Part shown: positions 1-8,161 of the stretch, in pieces
Layout: each line of letters starts with the position of its first letter
How positions within the stretch are numbered: the first letter of the stretch is position 1
Assembly (NCBI GenBank): GCA_041391665.1
Contig: JAWKNO010000003.1
Span: forward strand, 1,364,001-1,428,000
Direction: 5' to 3'
Length of the DNA stretch: 64,000 nt
DNA from: Bacteroidia bacterium
Lineage (GTDB): Bacteria; Bacteroidota; Bacteroidia; J057
Notes under the pieces: generated by a model
Told to the model about the DNA's origin: nothing
Databases searched by the model: none
What the model saw: only the letters and a program-made list of their open reading frames with translations
Made by a program: the position numbers and the translations under genes

Positions 1-677
1 GTATTTGCCTCAAAATTTATTGTATCCGAATCGCTGATAATGGCAAAATCATCCTGATTCATGGTTTCGCCTGAAAGCGCGCCTTGTCCTTCAATAAGAT
101 AAAAAGAATATATTTTATCCTGAAGAGCTGGCAGGGTGTAGGTACCTGGCTCGAAGGATATTTTTCTTATTTCCACGCCGGGGGTTTCAATTCGCATGGG
201 CCCCTGTTTTCCTGCGTACCATGTAGTTGTTGTACCGGCTGTTGTCGTAACCGGGAAATCTTCGCTTCGATAGTCGTCATAGGAAGCAGGCTGACTGATG
301 GTATTCCGGAGGTTGGGATCCAGCCAAATCTGGAAAATATGCGAACCAGCATTCATTTTTTCTGCATGGGAAATGCCGCTTCCGGCGCGGATAATCTGTA
401 CGTCACCCGCCTTGAGTGGCAGCCAGCGTTGATATTTGCTGTCATAGTGTTCGATATCTCCTTTAAGAACAAAAGACATAATCTCAAATCCCTGGTGGGG
501 GTGTTCACCAATGGTACTACCCTGATCAGACCAGGCATGCGCCCAGTAAAAGAGGTTTGAATAAGGCATTCCGACCCCGCCTTCACGGGGAAAACCGATA
601 GGTTTGTTTTCAAGAATCGCACCGCCGTTGAACTGGCCTTTGGCCTGAAGGGGTTTGGGGATAATTTTGATTGCCAT
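1..677 (-). CDS. Pirin family protein (3' end cut by window edge)
   Basis: Reading the minus strand from ATG at 677 gives an open frame to base 1 with no stop, so the C-terminus lies outside the window. The protein begins MAIKIIPKPLQAKGQFNGG and carries the pirin metal-site signature: HPHQGFE near residue 60, then GDIEHYD and GSGISHAEKM about 40 residues later. Pirins are cupin-fold iron proteins; some are quercetinases and others act as redox-dependent transcription cofactors, and the sequence does not say which applies. About 225 residues are visible. A perfect 14-bp palindrome (690-703) and a second inverted repeat (715-735) lie just upstream and may be control sites. Family call is secure; specific role is unknown. 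Confidence 0.9.
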   Translation of the reverse strand, partial: MAIKIIPKPLQAKGQFNGGAILENKPIGFPREGGVGMPYSNLFYWAHAWSDQGSTIGEHPHQGFEIMSFVLKGDIEHYDSKYQRWLPLKAGDVQIIRAGSGISHAEKMNAGSHIFQIWLDPNLRNTISQPASYDDYRSEDFPVTTTAGTTTTWYAGKQGPMRIETPGVEIRKISFEPGTYTLPALQDKIYSFYLIEGQGALSGETMNQDDFAIISDSDTINFEAN

Positions 678-689
678 AATTTGATTATC

Positions 690-703
690 AATGTTTAAAC
701 ATT
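690..703. promoter_or_regulatory. Palindrome upstream of pirin, candidate operator
   Basis: AATGTTTAAACATT is a perfect 14-bp palindrome starting 13 bases before the pirin start codon. A second inverted repeat, AAAACCA-N7-TGGTTTT, follows at 715-735. Such a position fits a regulator site. No regulator gene is adjacent within the window, so the assignment is inference. Confidence 0.4.
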
Positions 704-1075
704 AAATATGTACGAAAACCACGGGTATTGGTTTTGTGTAGTCATGTTGGTTAGGTAAATGTCTTAATTGCTGATTTACGCGCAATGGCGTGCCCTTCGG
801 GGTTCGATCAACGATCGGGGTTTTTCTGGCCGAAAGCCTACCGCCAAAGGGGTGAAATTATTTTAGCTAACCAGCGCGCCCCCTCCCCATTGTTATTCAA
901 AGAGCGCGTCTTTGCAGGCATAATTGACGTTTGCCTGGTTTTCAATAAAGACAGAATTTGTCTGGATTTCGGGATTGATAAAGTTTAAATTCGTAGCAAA
1001 AATAGAATAATTACCCAAACTAACGTTCTTATTTACAGCTTAGGTAATGGTTCTGAACCATTTGTAAATTTTATG
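704..1075. other. Intergenic stretch without a convincing gene
   Basis: About 435 bases separate the divergent pirin and CHAT/TPR genes. The only open frame, 785-988 on the plus strand, encodes 67 residues with no recognisable motif and arginine/proline-rich composition, so I do not call it. The stretch 780-840 is GC-richer than its surroundings and contains short repeats of CGATC, but I see no clear hairpin or RNA gene. Confidence 0.5.
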
Positions 1076-1083
1076 TACCTTTG
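1076..1083 (+). promoter_or_regulatory. Bacteroidota -7 promoter element
   Basis: TACCTTTG matches the Bacteroidota -7 consensus TAnnTTTG exactly and lies 30 bases before the ATG at 1114. No clear -33 TTG box is visible at the usual distance. Confidence 0.55.
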
Positions 1084-1113
1084 TTGAGGTATTGATTTTC
1101 CGCATAAGTATCT

Positions 1114-4100
1114 ATGCCAGCTGCTTCAAACAAACCCTTCATTTTCCTTGCCTGTCCGTCTAATCAAAAAGAAGGGGATCAGTCGAAGGAGTCGCTGAAA
1201 GATTGTGAAGACATTCTGAAGACTCTGCACGCCTACATCCAACAGGATGGATGCGGGATTTTACTGGATGTCCCGGGATCCCAGACATACGTGGAGGATA
1301 TTTTCTCCCAAAAATCGGCCAAGGCACAGGTTGCCGTTGTCCATTTAATTGGAGAAGCCATCCTTGATGGCAACTTCTATTTTCGCTCCCGTTCGGGAGT
1401 CGGCCAGTATTCAGAAGAAGACCTGGCTGGTATTTTGGGCACTTTCCCCAACCTTCAGCTTGTATTCCTGCACGGTCCCGCTTCAGAAAATTTTGTTCAG
1501 GCTTTGCTCCGGCAGGGGCTCCCGGTCGTGATCGCACTCAAAAACCAACCGGATCTGGGCCTGATGGCTCAGGCTTTCTATTTTTATCTCCTTCAGGGTA
1601 AAAATGTAGGTCAGGCGTTTGACCTGGTCGCAGCTGAAGCCTATAGCCCGCTAAATATTCTGGAAGCTTTTCTCGATTCCGGACAGCTCTTATGGCCCGG
1701 CGGAGGAAAACCGGATATCACCAATGGCCTCATTTCCCTAAAAAATAAATCCAGAGATCTTAAATGGCGGCTGCGAAACCCCCTGCTGATTCCGCTCAGT
1801 GAGCAAAACAGCCAGAAAAAATCGCCCCTGCTTGAAAATAAAAAACAGATTCCTACCGCACGTATTGAGCCGGAACCTGTAACCGTAACAAAACAGCCGG
1901 TGGTTAAAGATCCCCTGCCAGTAGTAGAACCGGAACCGGTTGTACAACCATTGGTGGAGGAAAAGCCCGTAGTGGTTGAAACAGTAGTCGTAGAAGAACC
2001 TCCAATAAAACCTACAGGAGAGAATGAGCCAGAAATAGTACAAACACCAATCATAGAGGAAGATCGGGTAGTAGATGAGCCGGTAGTAGATGAGCCAGTG
2101 GTAGTAGATGAGCCACTCGTAGAAGATGAGCCGGTGATCGAAGAACCGGTAATAGAAGAACCGGTTGTGGAGGAACCTGTGGCAGTAGAAAAGCCGGTAA
2201 TAGATGAACCTGTAGTTGAAGAAAAGCCAGTCGTCGAGAAACCGATCGCCGAAGAACCTGTAAAGGAGCCGGTTGAGGACAAAAACCAGGTAGAAATTCC
2301 TGAAGAAAAAAATCGCGAACCACGGCAAATAGGAAAACCTGCTACCCGGCGTCCGGAAAGTGGAAATAGAACCAATCGCCAGCGACCGCCACAGAAGCAG
2401 CCAATTAAACAACGCCAGGCTGAAAAAAACCGTGAGCAGATTGAAGAGCCTTCCCGGTTGAAAAAGAACCTGTTTCGTGTAGGCGGCGGAATCGGTGGGC
2501 TGGTCGTATTGCTGGTCATTCTGTCCTTTATTTTCCCTTCTATACCTCAAAAGCTGGGATTACCATTTGGGAAATCAGATCAGAATGTCGGTTGCCCTTT
2601 TCCTGATGGAGATGATTATTATCATGTATTAGTACTTCCATTTCATAGCTATCCCGATTGCGGCAGCGATCAGGTGGCCGTAAAAGACGCAATAATGAGT
2701 CGGATTGAGTCTTTGGCTAAAGAAAATGTCAAAGTTTCTGCCCGATACCTGTATGTATCCAATTGTCAGGAAATCCCGGCGATGAGCAAATCTATCGCAG
2801 GTTCCTGCAATGCTGACTTGATCATTTGGGGAAATTACGGGGTAGACAGTGTCAGCGGGGAAATTATGATGGGGATGAAGTACTACAGTGCCAATAAGTA
2901 CGGAGAAAATATCTTCCTGGGCAGTGAAAATTCGCAAGGGAAAATCCGGCTCGAAGATGCCGAAAAAGCAGATGGGAAGTTTATTGCAAATGTAGAAAAT
3001 ATCATTCTCTGGGCACTGAGCATCCGCAATATGAATTCGGAAAATTATCCGGCCGCAATTGCCGGTTTTAGCCGGATGACCCCCCGCGACAGTGATGCAC
3101 AGTCTGCGGTTTCGCTTATGCTCACCCAATGTTACAGCCGCAGTGGTCAGCTGGAAAAAGCTGTTTCTCATTACGATGCCCTGATTTCAATGAATCCGGG
3201 CGATACCAAAGCGCATTATGAGCGTGCCGGTATTTTGCAGCAATTGGGTAGCTATGAAAAAGCGATGGAAGACTATACTCAGGTGCTGTTGGAAGAACCC
3301 AATAATATGAAAGCGCTGATCAGCAGGGGAATTCTTTTCTCCGACATGAAAAATTACCAGAAAGCACTGGAAGATTTTGACGCGGTATTGGCGATGAACC
3401 CCGATTTTTCGCCGGTTTATGCCAGCCGGGCAAGCGTATATACGCGTATGGAGCGATACAATGACGCCATGCGCGATTATGATAAAGCCATTGAAATTAC
3501 GCCTGATTACGCTGAAGCTTTTTACGGTCGGGGGATCCTCCTTCAAAAAATGGGGAAAGAAAAGGAAGCACTGGCAGACGTTGACCATGCCCTGGAGATC
3601 AATCCTGATTATATTGAAGCGAATCTTTTCAGGGGAGATGTACACGTCAGCAAAAAAGAGTACGACAAAGCGATTGCTGCATTTACCCGATTACTCGAAC
3701 AGCAAAAATCCGCCAATGCTTATTATAAACGCGGGAAAGTGCTGCTGACACTCCAAAAATACAGTGAAGCAATTGCAGACTTTTCCCGGGCTATTCAGAT
3801 TCAGGAGAATTTTATTCCTGCAAGTTTTGATCGCTCAGTTACCTATTTCAAGACCAGAGACTATGCCAATGCGCTGAAGGATATGAATTTTGTCCTTGAA
3901 CAAAAACCTTCTTACCCGGAAGCATATCTCCAGCGAGCCGAAATCTATATGGCCTTAAATAAATCTGAAGAGGCAATGGCTGATTTCAACCAGGCTATTA
4001 CGCTTAACCCGCGAAATCCGGACGCCTACGCTCACCGTGCCTTGTTATATCTTCAGTTGAAAAACTTTGACCAGGCCCTGGCTGATGTCACGGAAGCAAT

Positions 4101-5334
4101 TAATATTGATCCCAACAGCTCCGAAGCCTATATGAACCGGGGAATTATCTATGCAGATTTGGGTGATAGCCGCAAAGCTGCCCGTGATTTTGACAAAGCG
4201 ATTTTCATCAACCCCGATTTTGCGAATGCCTACTACCACCGGGCGTTGGATCACCTGAAGGGCAACCGGCTGATTCTTGCAAAAACTGACCTCGACAAAG
4301 CTATCCGTTACGGTACCAATGAAGTCAATGCTTATCTGCGGCGCGCAGAAATTTACACCCAGGAGAAAGATCTTAGCAATGCGCTTGAACTGTATACCCG
4401 GGCAATAGAACTTGACCCTACCCGCGCAGATGCCTTTTATCTGCGGGCTGAATATTATTTCCGGTTTCGCGACTATGAACATGCACTGGCCGACTACAAT
4501 CAGGCTATTCAGCTCAGTCCTCCAAACGACGCGCATGTTTTCCTTAATCGGGGAATTGTATATGCAAGACTGAAAAACTACAATGACGCGCTGATTGATT
4601 TTGGCAAGGTGATTCGCGCATATCCAGACTCAGTCAGTGGATATATCAACCGGGGGTTGCTCTATATTCAAATGGGGAAATCTCGCCAGGCGGAAACAGA
4701 CTTTGAAATGGCTGCAAGAATTGCCCCCAAAGATCCAGAAGTTGCATTGAGCCAGGGCATGATGTATCAGGCACGTGGCCAGGAAGGGTATCAGAAAGCC
4801 CTCGATGAGTACAACCGTGCGATTGAAATGGCGCCTGCTTACTCCAATGCTTATAACAAACGCGGGGAAATCTACTTCATTCTCGAATCCTACGATAAGG
4901 CCATTCTCGACTTTAACGAAGCGATTAAGCTTGACCCGACCAATGCGGATGCCCATACCAATCGCGGCAATCTCGCACGAAAAGCCGGGGATTATCCCCG
5001 CGCGCTGGACGATTACTCCAAAGCTATTCGCTTTGATCCCTATCAGGCTGATGCATTTTACAACCGCGGATTTCTCTACGCTTTGCAGGAAAACTACGAC
5101 AAGGCCATTCCCGATATCCAGCGTTCACTGGAATTAAAACCCAACGATGGCCTTCGCTACGGTTTTCTGGCCAAAATTTATGCCCGTCAACACAAAGATG
5201 ATCTCTTCTATCAGAATATAGAACTGGCACTCAAAAACAATTACCCTATCATCGAACTTTCTAAAGACCCTGCTTATAAGGTCTATAAAGAACAAGAGCG
5301 ATTCCAGAAATTGTTGGAGACTTACCAAAACTAA
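1114..5334 (+). CDS. Membrane-anchored TPR protein with degenerate CHAT-like N-terminal domain
   Basis: A 1406-residue protein in four parts. Residues 1-180 resemble a CHAT (caspase-like) fold: a strand ending VVHLIGE, a strand LVFLHGPAS, then GLPVVIALKNQ and a helix FYFYLLQGKNVGQAF. The catalytic His of the usual GGH motif is replaced by Glu81 and the Cys of NxCxS by Pro122, so peptidase activity is unlikely. Residues about 250-395 are a Pro/Glu/Val repeat tract (EEPVVEEPV-like). A basic stretch precedes one membrane helix at about 455-478. Beyond it a small alpha/beta domain begins VLVLPFHSYPDCG, recalling TolB-N/CsgG-type folds. From about 640 to the end there are roughly twenty TPR repeats. 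This predicts a cytoplasmic N-terminus and periplasmic TPRs. The next gene starts 3 bases after the stop, so the two are probably co-transcribed. Function unknown. Confidence 0.85.
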   Translation: MPAASNKPFIFLACPSNQKEGDQSKESLKDCEDILKTLHAYIQQDGCGILLDVPGSQTYVEDIFSQKSAKAQVAVVHLIGEAILDGNFYFRSRSGVGQYSEEDLAGILGTFPNLQLVFLHGPASENFVQALLRQGLPVVIALKNQPDLGLMAQAFYFYLLQGKNVGQAFDLVAAEAYSPLNILEAFLDSGQLLWPGGGKPDITNGLISLKNKSRDLKWRLRNPLLIPLSEQNSQKKSPLLENKKQIPTARIEPEPVTVTKQPVVKDPLPVVEPEPVVQPLVEEKPVVVETVVVEEPPIKPTGENEPEIVQTPIIEEDRVVDEPVVDEPVVVDEPLVEDEPVIEEPVIEEPVVEEPVAVEKPVIDEPVVEEKPVVEKPIAEEPVKEPVEDKNQVEIPEEKNREPRQIGKPATRRPESGNRTNRQRPPQKQPIKQRQAEKNREQIEEPSRLKKNLFRVGGGIGGLVVLLVILSFIFPSIPQKLGLPFGKSDQNVGCPFPDGDDYYHVLVLPFHSYPDCGSDQVAVKDAIMSRIESLAKENVKVSARYLYVSNCQEIPAMSKSIAGSCNADLIIWGNYGVDSVSGEIMMGMKYYSANKYGENIFLGSENSQGKIRLEDAEKADGKFIANVENIILWALSIRNMNSENYPAAIAGFSRMTPRDSDAQSAVSLMLTQCYSRSGQLEKAVSHYDALISMNPGDTKAHYERAGILQQLGSYEKAMEDYTQVLLEEPNNMKALISRGILFSDMKNYQKALEDFDAVLAMNPDFSPVYASRASVYTRMERYNDAMRDYDKAIEITPDYAEAFYGRGILLQKMGKEKEALADVDHALEINPDYIEANLFRGDVHVSKKEYDKAIAAFTRLLEQQKSANAYYKRGKVLLTLQKYSEAIADFSRAIQIQENFIPASFDRSVTYFKTRDYANALKDMNFVLEQKPSYPEAYLQRAEIYMALNKSEEAMADFNQAITLNPRNPDAYAHRALLYLQLKNFDQALADVTEAINIDPNSSEAYMNRGIIYADLGDSRKAARDFDKAIFINPDFANAYYHRALDHLKGNRLILAKTDLDKAIRYGTNEVNAYLRRAEIYTQEKDLSNALELYTRAIELDPTRADAFYLRAEYYFRFRDYEHALADYNQAIQLSPPNDAHVFLNRGIVYARLKNYNDALIDFGKVIRAYPDSVSGYINRGLLYIQMGKSRQAETDFEMAARIAPKDPEVALSQGMMYQARGQEGYQKALDEYNRAIEMAPAYSNAYNKRGEIYFILESYDKAILDFNEAIKLDPTNADAHTNRGNLARKAGDYPRALDDYSKAIRFDPYQADAFYNRGFLYALQENYDKAIPDIQRSLELKPNDGLRYGFLAKIYARQHKDDLFYQNIELALKNNYPIIELSKDPAYKVYKEQERFQKLLETYQN
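1870..2290 (+). repeat. Low-complexity Pro-Glu-Val coding repeat
   Basis: This part of the 1114-5334 gene is built from short degenerate units coding for E-E-P-V-V, D-E-P-V-V and E-K-P-V. It probably forms an extended acidic linker before the membrane helix. The repeat leaves long artificial open frames on the opposite strand. Confidence 0.8.
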
Positions 5335-5337
5335 CCA

Positions 5338-6213
5338 ATGCGTTACCTTGCTTGTGTATTGTGTGTGGTTGTCTGCTGGCTGGCTTCCTGTAAGCAAACG
5401 CCGGATCAGGTTCAACTGACGGATAATGAATTTTATGACCGGTATCCGGACTGGTCTCCCGACGGCTCGGAGCTGGTATTTGCCTCCAACCGTGACGGGA
5501 ATATTGACCTGTACCGTATGAATGCCGATGGCTCAGATGTGCGGCGCCTTACCGACCATGAAGCCACTGACCAATTGCCGGCATGGTCTCCCGATGGAGA
5601 ATATATTGCCTTCTTTTCGCTCCGTTCCGGCAATGGAGACATTTACCGGATGCGCGCCGACGGATCTGAACTGATCCAGCTTACCAGCGATTCTACCATG
5701 GACAATTTTCCCGCCTGGTCGCCGGATGGGAAAAAAATCGCATGGTGCAGCTCACCGAAAGGCCCTGAGTGGGAAATCTGGCTGATGAATCCAGACGGTA
5801 CAGGCAAACAGGTAATTACCGAGGATTCGACCCGTGCACTATGGCCAACCTGGTCTCCCGACGGGCAGCGAATTGCTTTTTTCTCCCGCCGCGATACCCG
5901 CAATGATAATGATGAAATCTACACCATGAAAGCCGACGGTACGGATGTCGTGCGGATTACCGAAATGCCCGGACATGATTTTTGCCCGGACTGGTCTCCT
6001 GATGGAAAACGATTTGTGTTCTCTACCATGCGAACCGGCGATAAACCCGAACTATTTCTGATGAATGCCGATGGATCCGACCAGATTCGATTGACAGATT
6101 ATCCCCTCAACGACAATGATGCCCGTTGGTCGCCAGACGGGCGTAAAATTGCCTATAGCTCCCTGCGTGACAAAAGCTATGAAATTGTCGTTATAAAAGT
6201 TCCGGCACGCTGA
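5338..6213 (+). CDS. TolB-like WD40/PD40 beta-propeller lipoprotein
   Basis: A 291-residue protein with a lipoprotein signal ending LASC (Cys18), so it is probably anchored in an envelope membrane. The rest is six repeats of the PD40 blade, each with a WSPDG turn followed by IAF.S.R.G..DIY.M.ADGS and LT. This forms a six-bladed propeller like the C-terminal domain of TolB. It directly follows the CHAT/TPR gene (3-base gap), which suggests a shared transcript and possibly a shared complex. It lacks the TolB N-terminal domain, so it is not TolB itself. Ligand or partner unknown. Confidence 0.9.
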   Translation: MRYLACVLCVVVCWLASCKQTPDQVQLTDNEFYDRYPDWSPDGSELVFASNRDGNIDLYRMNADGSDVRRLTDHEATDQLPAWSPDGEYIAFFSLRSGNGDIYRMRADGSELIQLTSDSTMDNFPAWSPDGKKIAWCSSPKGPEWEIWLMNPDGTGKQVITEDSTRALWPTWSPDGQRIAFFSRRDTRNDNDEIYTMKADGTDVVRITEMPGHDFCPDWSPDGKRFVFSTMRTGDKPELFLMNADGSDQIRLTDYPLNDNDARWSPDGRKIAYSSLRDKSYEIVVIKVPAR

Positions 6214-6281
6214 TTTTTTTATTCTGAAAAAAAAACCAGCGAATTTCATGCAACCCTCGTCTATGGGAAAAACGTCATGAA

Positions 6282-6860
6282 ATGGAAGCAAAGATTATCT
6301 GCATGAATGACGAATACATGCTCGAAGGCTGTCGTAAAAATGACCGCAATTGTCAGCGACAGTTGTACGAGAAGTATTTTCGTCCCATGGCCTGGATATG
6401 CTACCGGTATGTCCGGGATCGGGAAGTCGCAGATGATCTGGTGCATGAGGGTTTTGTCAAAGTATTTCGCCGGATCGATTCCTTTAAAAATGAGGGCTCC
6501 TTTGAAGGTTGGGTAAAGCGGATTATGATCAATTGCTGCCTCGACCATTTAAGAAAAGGAAAACGACGACCGGATGAGATTTCTGTAGAAGGTGTAGCCG
6601 AACCGCAATCAGACGAGCACGACGCACTGGCAGACTTACAGGCCGAATATATTCTCGAAAAAATACAAGAATTGCCTACCATTCCCCGCACGGTTTTTAA
6701 CCTTAATGTCATCGAGGGGTATCCGCACAAGGATATCGCACAGATGATGAAAATAAAGGAATCCACTTCACGGGCATATCTGACAGAAGCCAAACAATTG
6801 CTCAGGGAATCACTGAAAAAAGTAGTAAACCAAACCGAAAGGAGGTTGTATCATGGATAA
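6282..6860 (+). CDS. ECF-type RNA polymerase sigma factor
   Basis: A 192-residue sigma-70 family protein of the extracytoplasmic-function class. Region 2 is visible as YRYVRDREVADDLVHEGFVKVFRRIDSF (about 43-70, split here by no gap) and region 4 as a helix-turn-helix around GYPHKDIAQMMKIKESTSR near residues 140-160. The ATG at 6303 (MNDEYML) is an alternative start. Its last 8 bases overlap the next gene, which has a strong GGAGG ribosome site inside this reading frame. This points to tight coupling with the membrane partner. It probably controls the TonB receptor operon downstream or a stress regulon. Confidence 0.92.
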   Translation: MEAKIICMNDEYMLEGCRKNDRNCQRQLYEKYFRPMAWICYRYVRDREVADDLVHEGFVKVFRRIDSFKNEGSFEGWVKRIMINCCLDHLRKGKRRPDEISVEGVAEPQSDEHDALADLQAEYILEKIQELPTIPRTVFNLNVIEGYPHKDIAQMMKIKESTSRAYLTEAKQLLRESLKKVVNQTERRLYHG

Positions 6861-8136
6861 GTGGGAAGATATAATCAAAGGAAAAGCGATGGCCGCCCGG
6901 GCCTATGAGCCTACGCCTTCCTGGGAAAAGATGTCGGGGATGCTTGACAAAGCGCTTCCGCAGGAGGGTAAAAAGGCCAAATATCTTTTTCCGATATTCT
7001 GGTTGATGGCGGGTTGTGTGGTCATAGGACTTATTGCAACCCTGACGTTGCTTTCTCCGGATCAGGCAGGCAGGGCAGTACAAGCAGCGTCTGTTCCTGC
7101 CCCTGGTTTGGCTCAAAGTCCGATGGTCATTGAAATACAGACAGAACCCTGTCCGGAGATTATATTGCAGGAAAAGTCCTTGCCTGAAAGAAAATTTTCC
7201 GGTATGGCAATGCCAAAATTGAACGAAAAACCGGAAGCGCCCACTTTTGACGCCCAACCACAATCTCTACAGACCGCTTCGACTTTTCAGACTTTGCCCA
7301 AAATTACCGGGTTGCAACCCGCTCCGGCAAACTTGCTTTCCGCGGTATCCGTTGAAAATACATTACCCGAACTTGCCACACTTCCCGGTAGCCGACCTGG
7401 CAGCGAAGTGAGAAGATACGCATCTCTGGCAGCACATCGGGTAGCGCTGGCCGTTGGCCCCGGCGAAAAAATGAAATGGGCGCGCAGCAAATTTGCTATT
7501 AGCATTAACAGCAGCATTAGCCGTGTTCCGGTAAAACCTGTGAGCCTGGCCGTTGGTAGTGTGAGATATCTTTATTCCTCACCGGTGATGCCGGGAGCAG
7601 GAGCTGAAATTTCGTATCGCCCCAACAGTTATCGGGAATTTGGTCTGCATGCAGGCATAGACGCAATCTGGGTACCATTGGGGATATCTCCTGATAATCC
7701 TGATGAGTTTACCGATCTCTACGGTGTTGCAACCGAATGGAGTGGTTTTTACCGCAGGTATTTTTTCAAAAATCGCGAACGACGCTTTCGTCCGTTTGCG
7801 GTTGGCCTGATCTATAATATGAATATGGTACAATCCCGCTTTAGTACCATTTATCTTCCTGACTGGGAGCCCAATAGCTGGAGCGCCCGTAAGCAGGAAT
7901 CCACGATCCCCGAACCCGGCGCGCAAGTATTTACATCTCCCTTCCGCTACACGTACCTCACAGGAGGAGGCGGACTCGGCGTCGATATCCGTCTTTACCG
8001 AAGACTTAGTTTTCAATATCAGTCCGTGATCTACGGAAACCTTCCCTTAAAACGCACCCAGACAGACTTTTTGGATGAATTTAGCGGGTATCCTTACCAA
8101 TGGAGAAACCAGTTTGGTTTTACACTCGCCATTTAA
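6853..8136 (+). CDS. Putative anti-sigma/membrane protein with beta-barrel-like C-terminus
   Basis: A 427-residue protein whose start overlaps the sigma gene by 8 bases; GGAGG sits at 6841-6845, a rare strong Shine-Dalgarno for this phylum. Residues 1-40 are hydrophilic, starting MDKWEDIIKGKAMAARAYEPTPSWEKM. A single membrane helix follows at about 42-64, the layout of an ECF anti-sigma factor. Residues 65-215 are a Pro/Ala-rich linker. Residues about 220-427 show alternating aromatic strands (for example YRRYFFKNRERRFRPFAVGLIYNM and a terminal QFGFTLAI) like outer-membrane porin-family barrels. An inner-membrane helix with a barrel-like tail in one chain is unusual. The anti-sigma role is inferred from position only. 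Confidence 0.7.
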   Translation: MDKWEDIIKGKAMAARAYEPTPSWEKMSGMLDKALPQEGKKAKYLFPIFWLMAGCVVIGLIATLTLLSPDQAGRAVQAASVPAPGLAQSPMVIEIQTEPCPEIILQEKSLPERKFSGMAMPKLNEKPEAPTFDAQPQSLQTASTFQTLPKITGLQPAPANLLSAVSVENTLPELATLPGSRPGSEVRRYASLAAHRVALAVGPGEKMKWARSKFAISINSSISRVPVKPVSLAVGSVRYLYSSPVMPGAGAEISYRPNSYREFGLHAGIDAIWVPLGISPDNPDEFTDLYGVATEWSGFYRRYFFKNRERRFRPFAVGLIYNMNMVQSRFSTIYLPDWEPNSWSARKQESTIPEPGAQVFTSPFRYTYLTGGGGLGVDIRLYRRLSFQYQSVIYGNLPLKRTQTDFLDEFSGYPYQWRNQFGFTLAI

Positions 8137-8161
8137 CCTCAATTCGAATTAACCCTTTCAC

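Noticed and set aside
785..988. 67-residue open frame in the pirin/CHAT intergenic region
   Set aside because: No motif, atypical composition, no clear promoter or ribosome site, and no neighbour linkage.
1641..2550. Long Ser/Thr/Gly-rich and Phe/Tyr-rich open frames on the minus strand
   Set aside because: They are antisense images of the Pro-Glu-Val repeat in the TPR gene; simple repeats keep several frames open.
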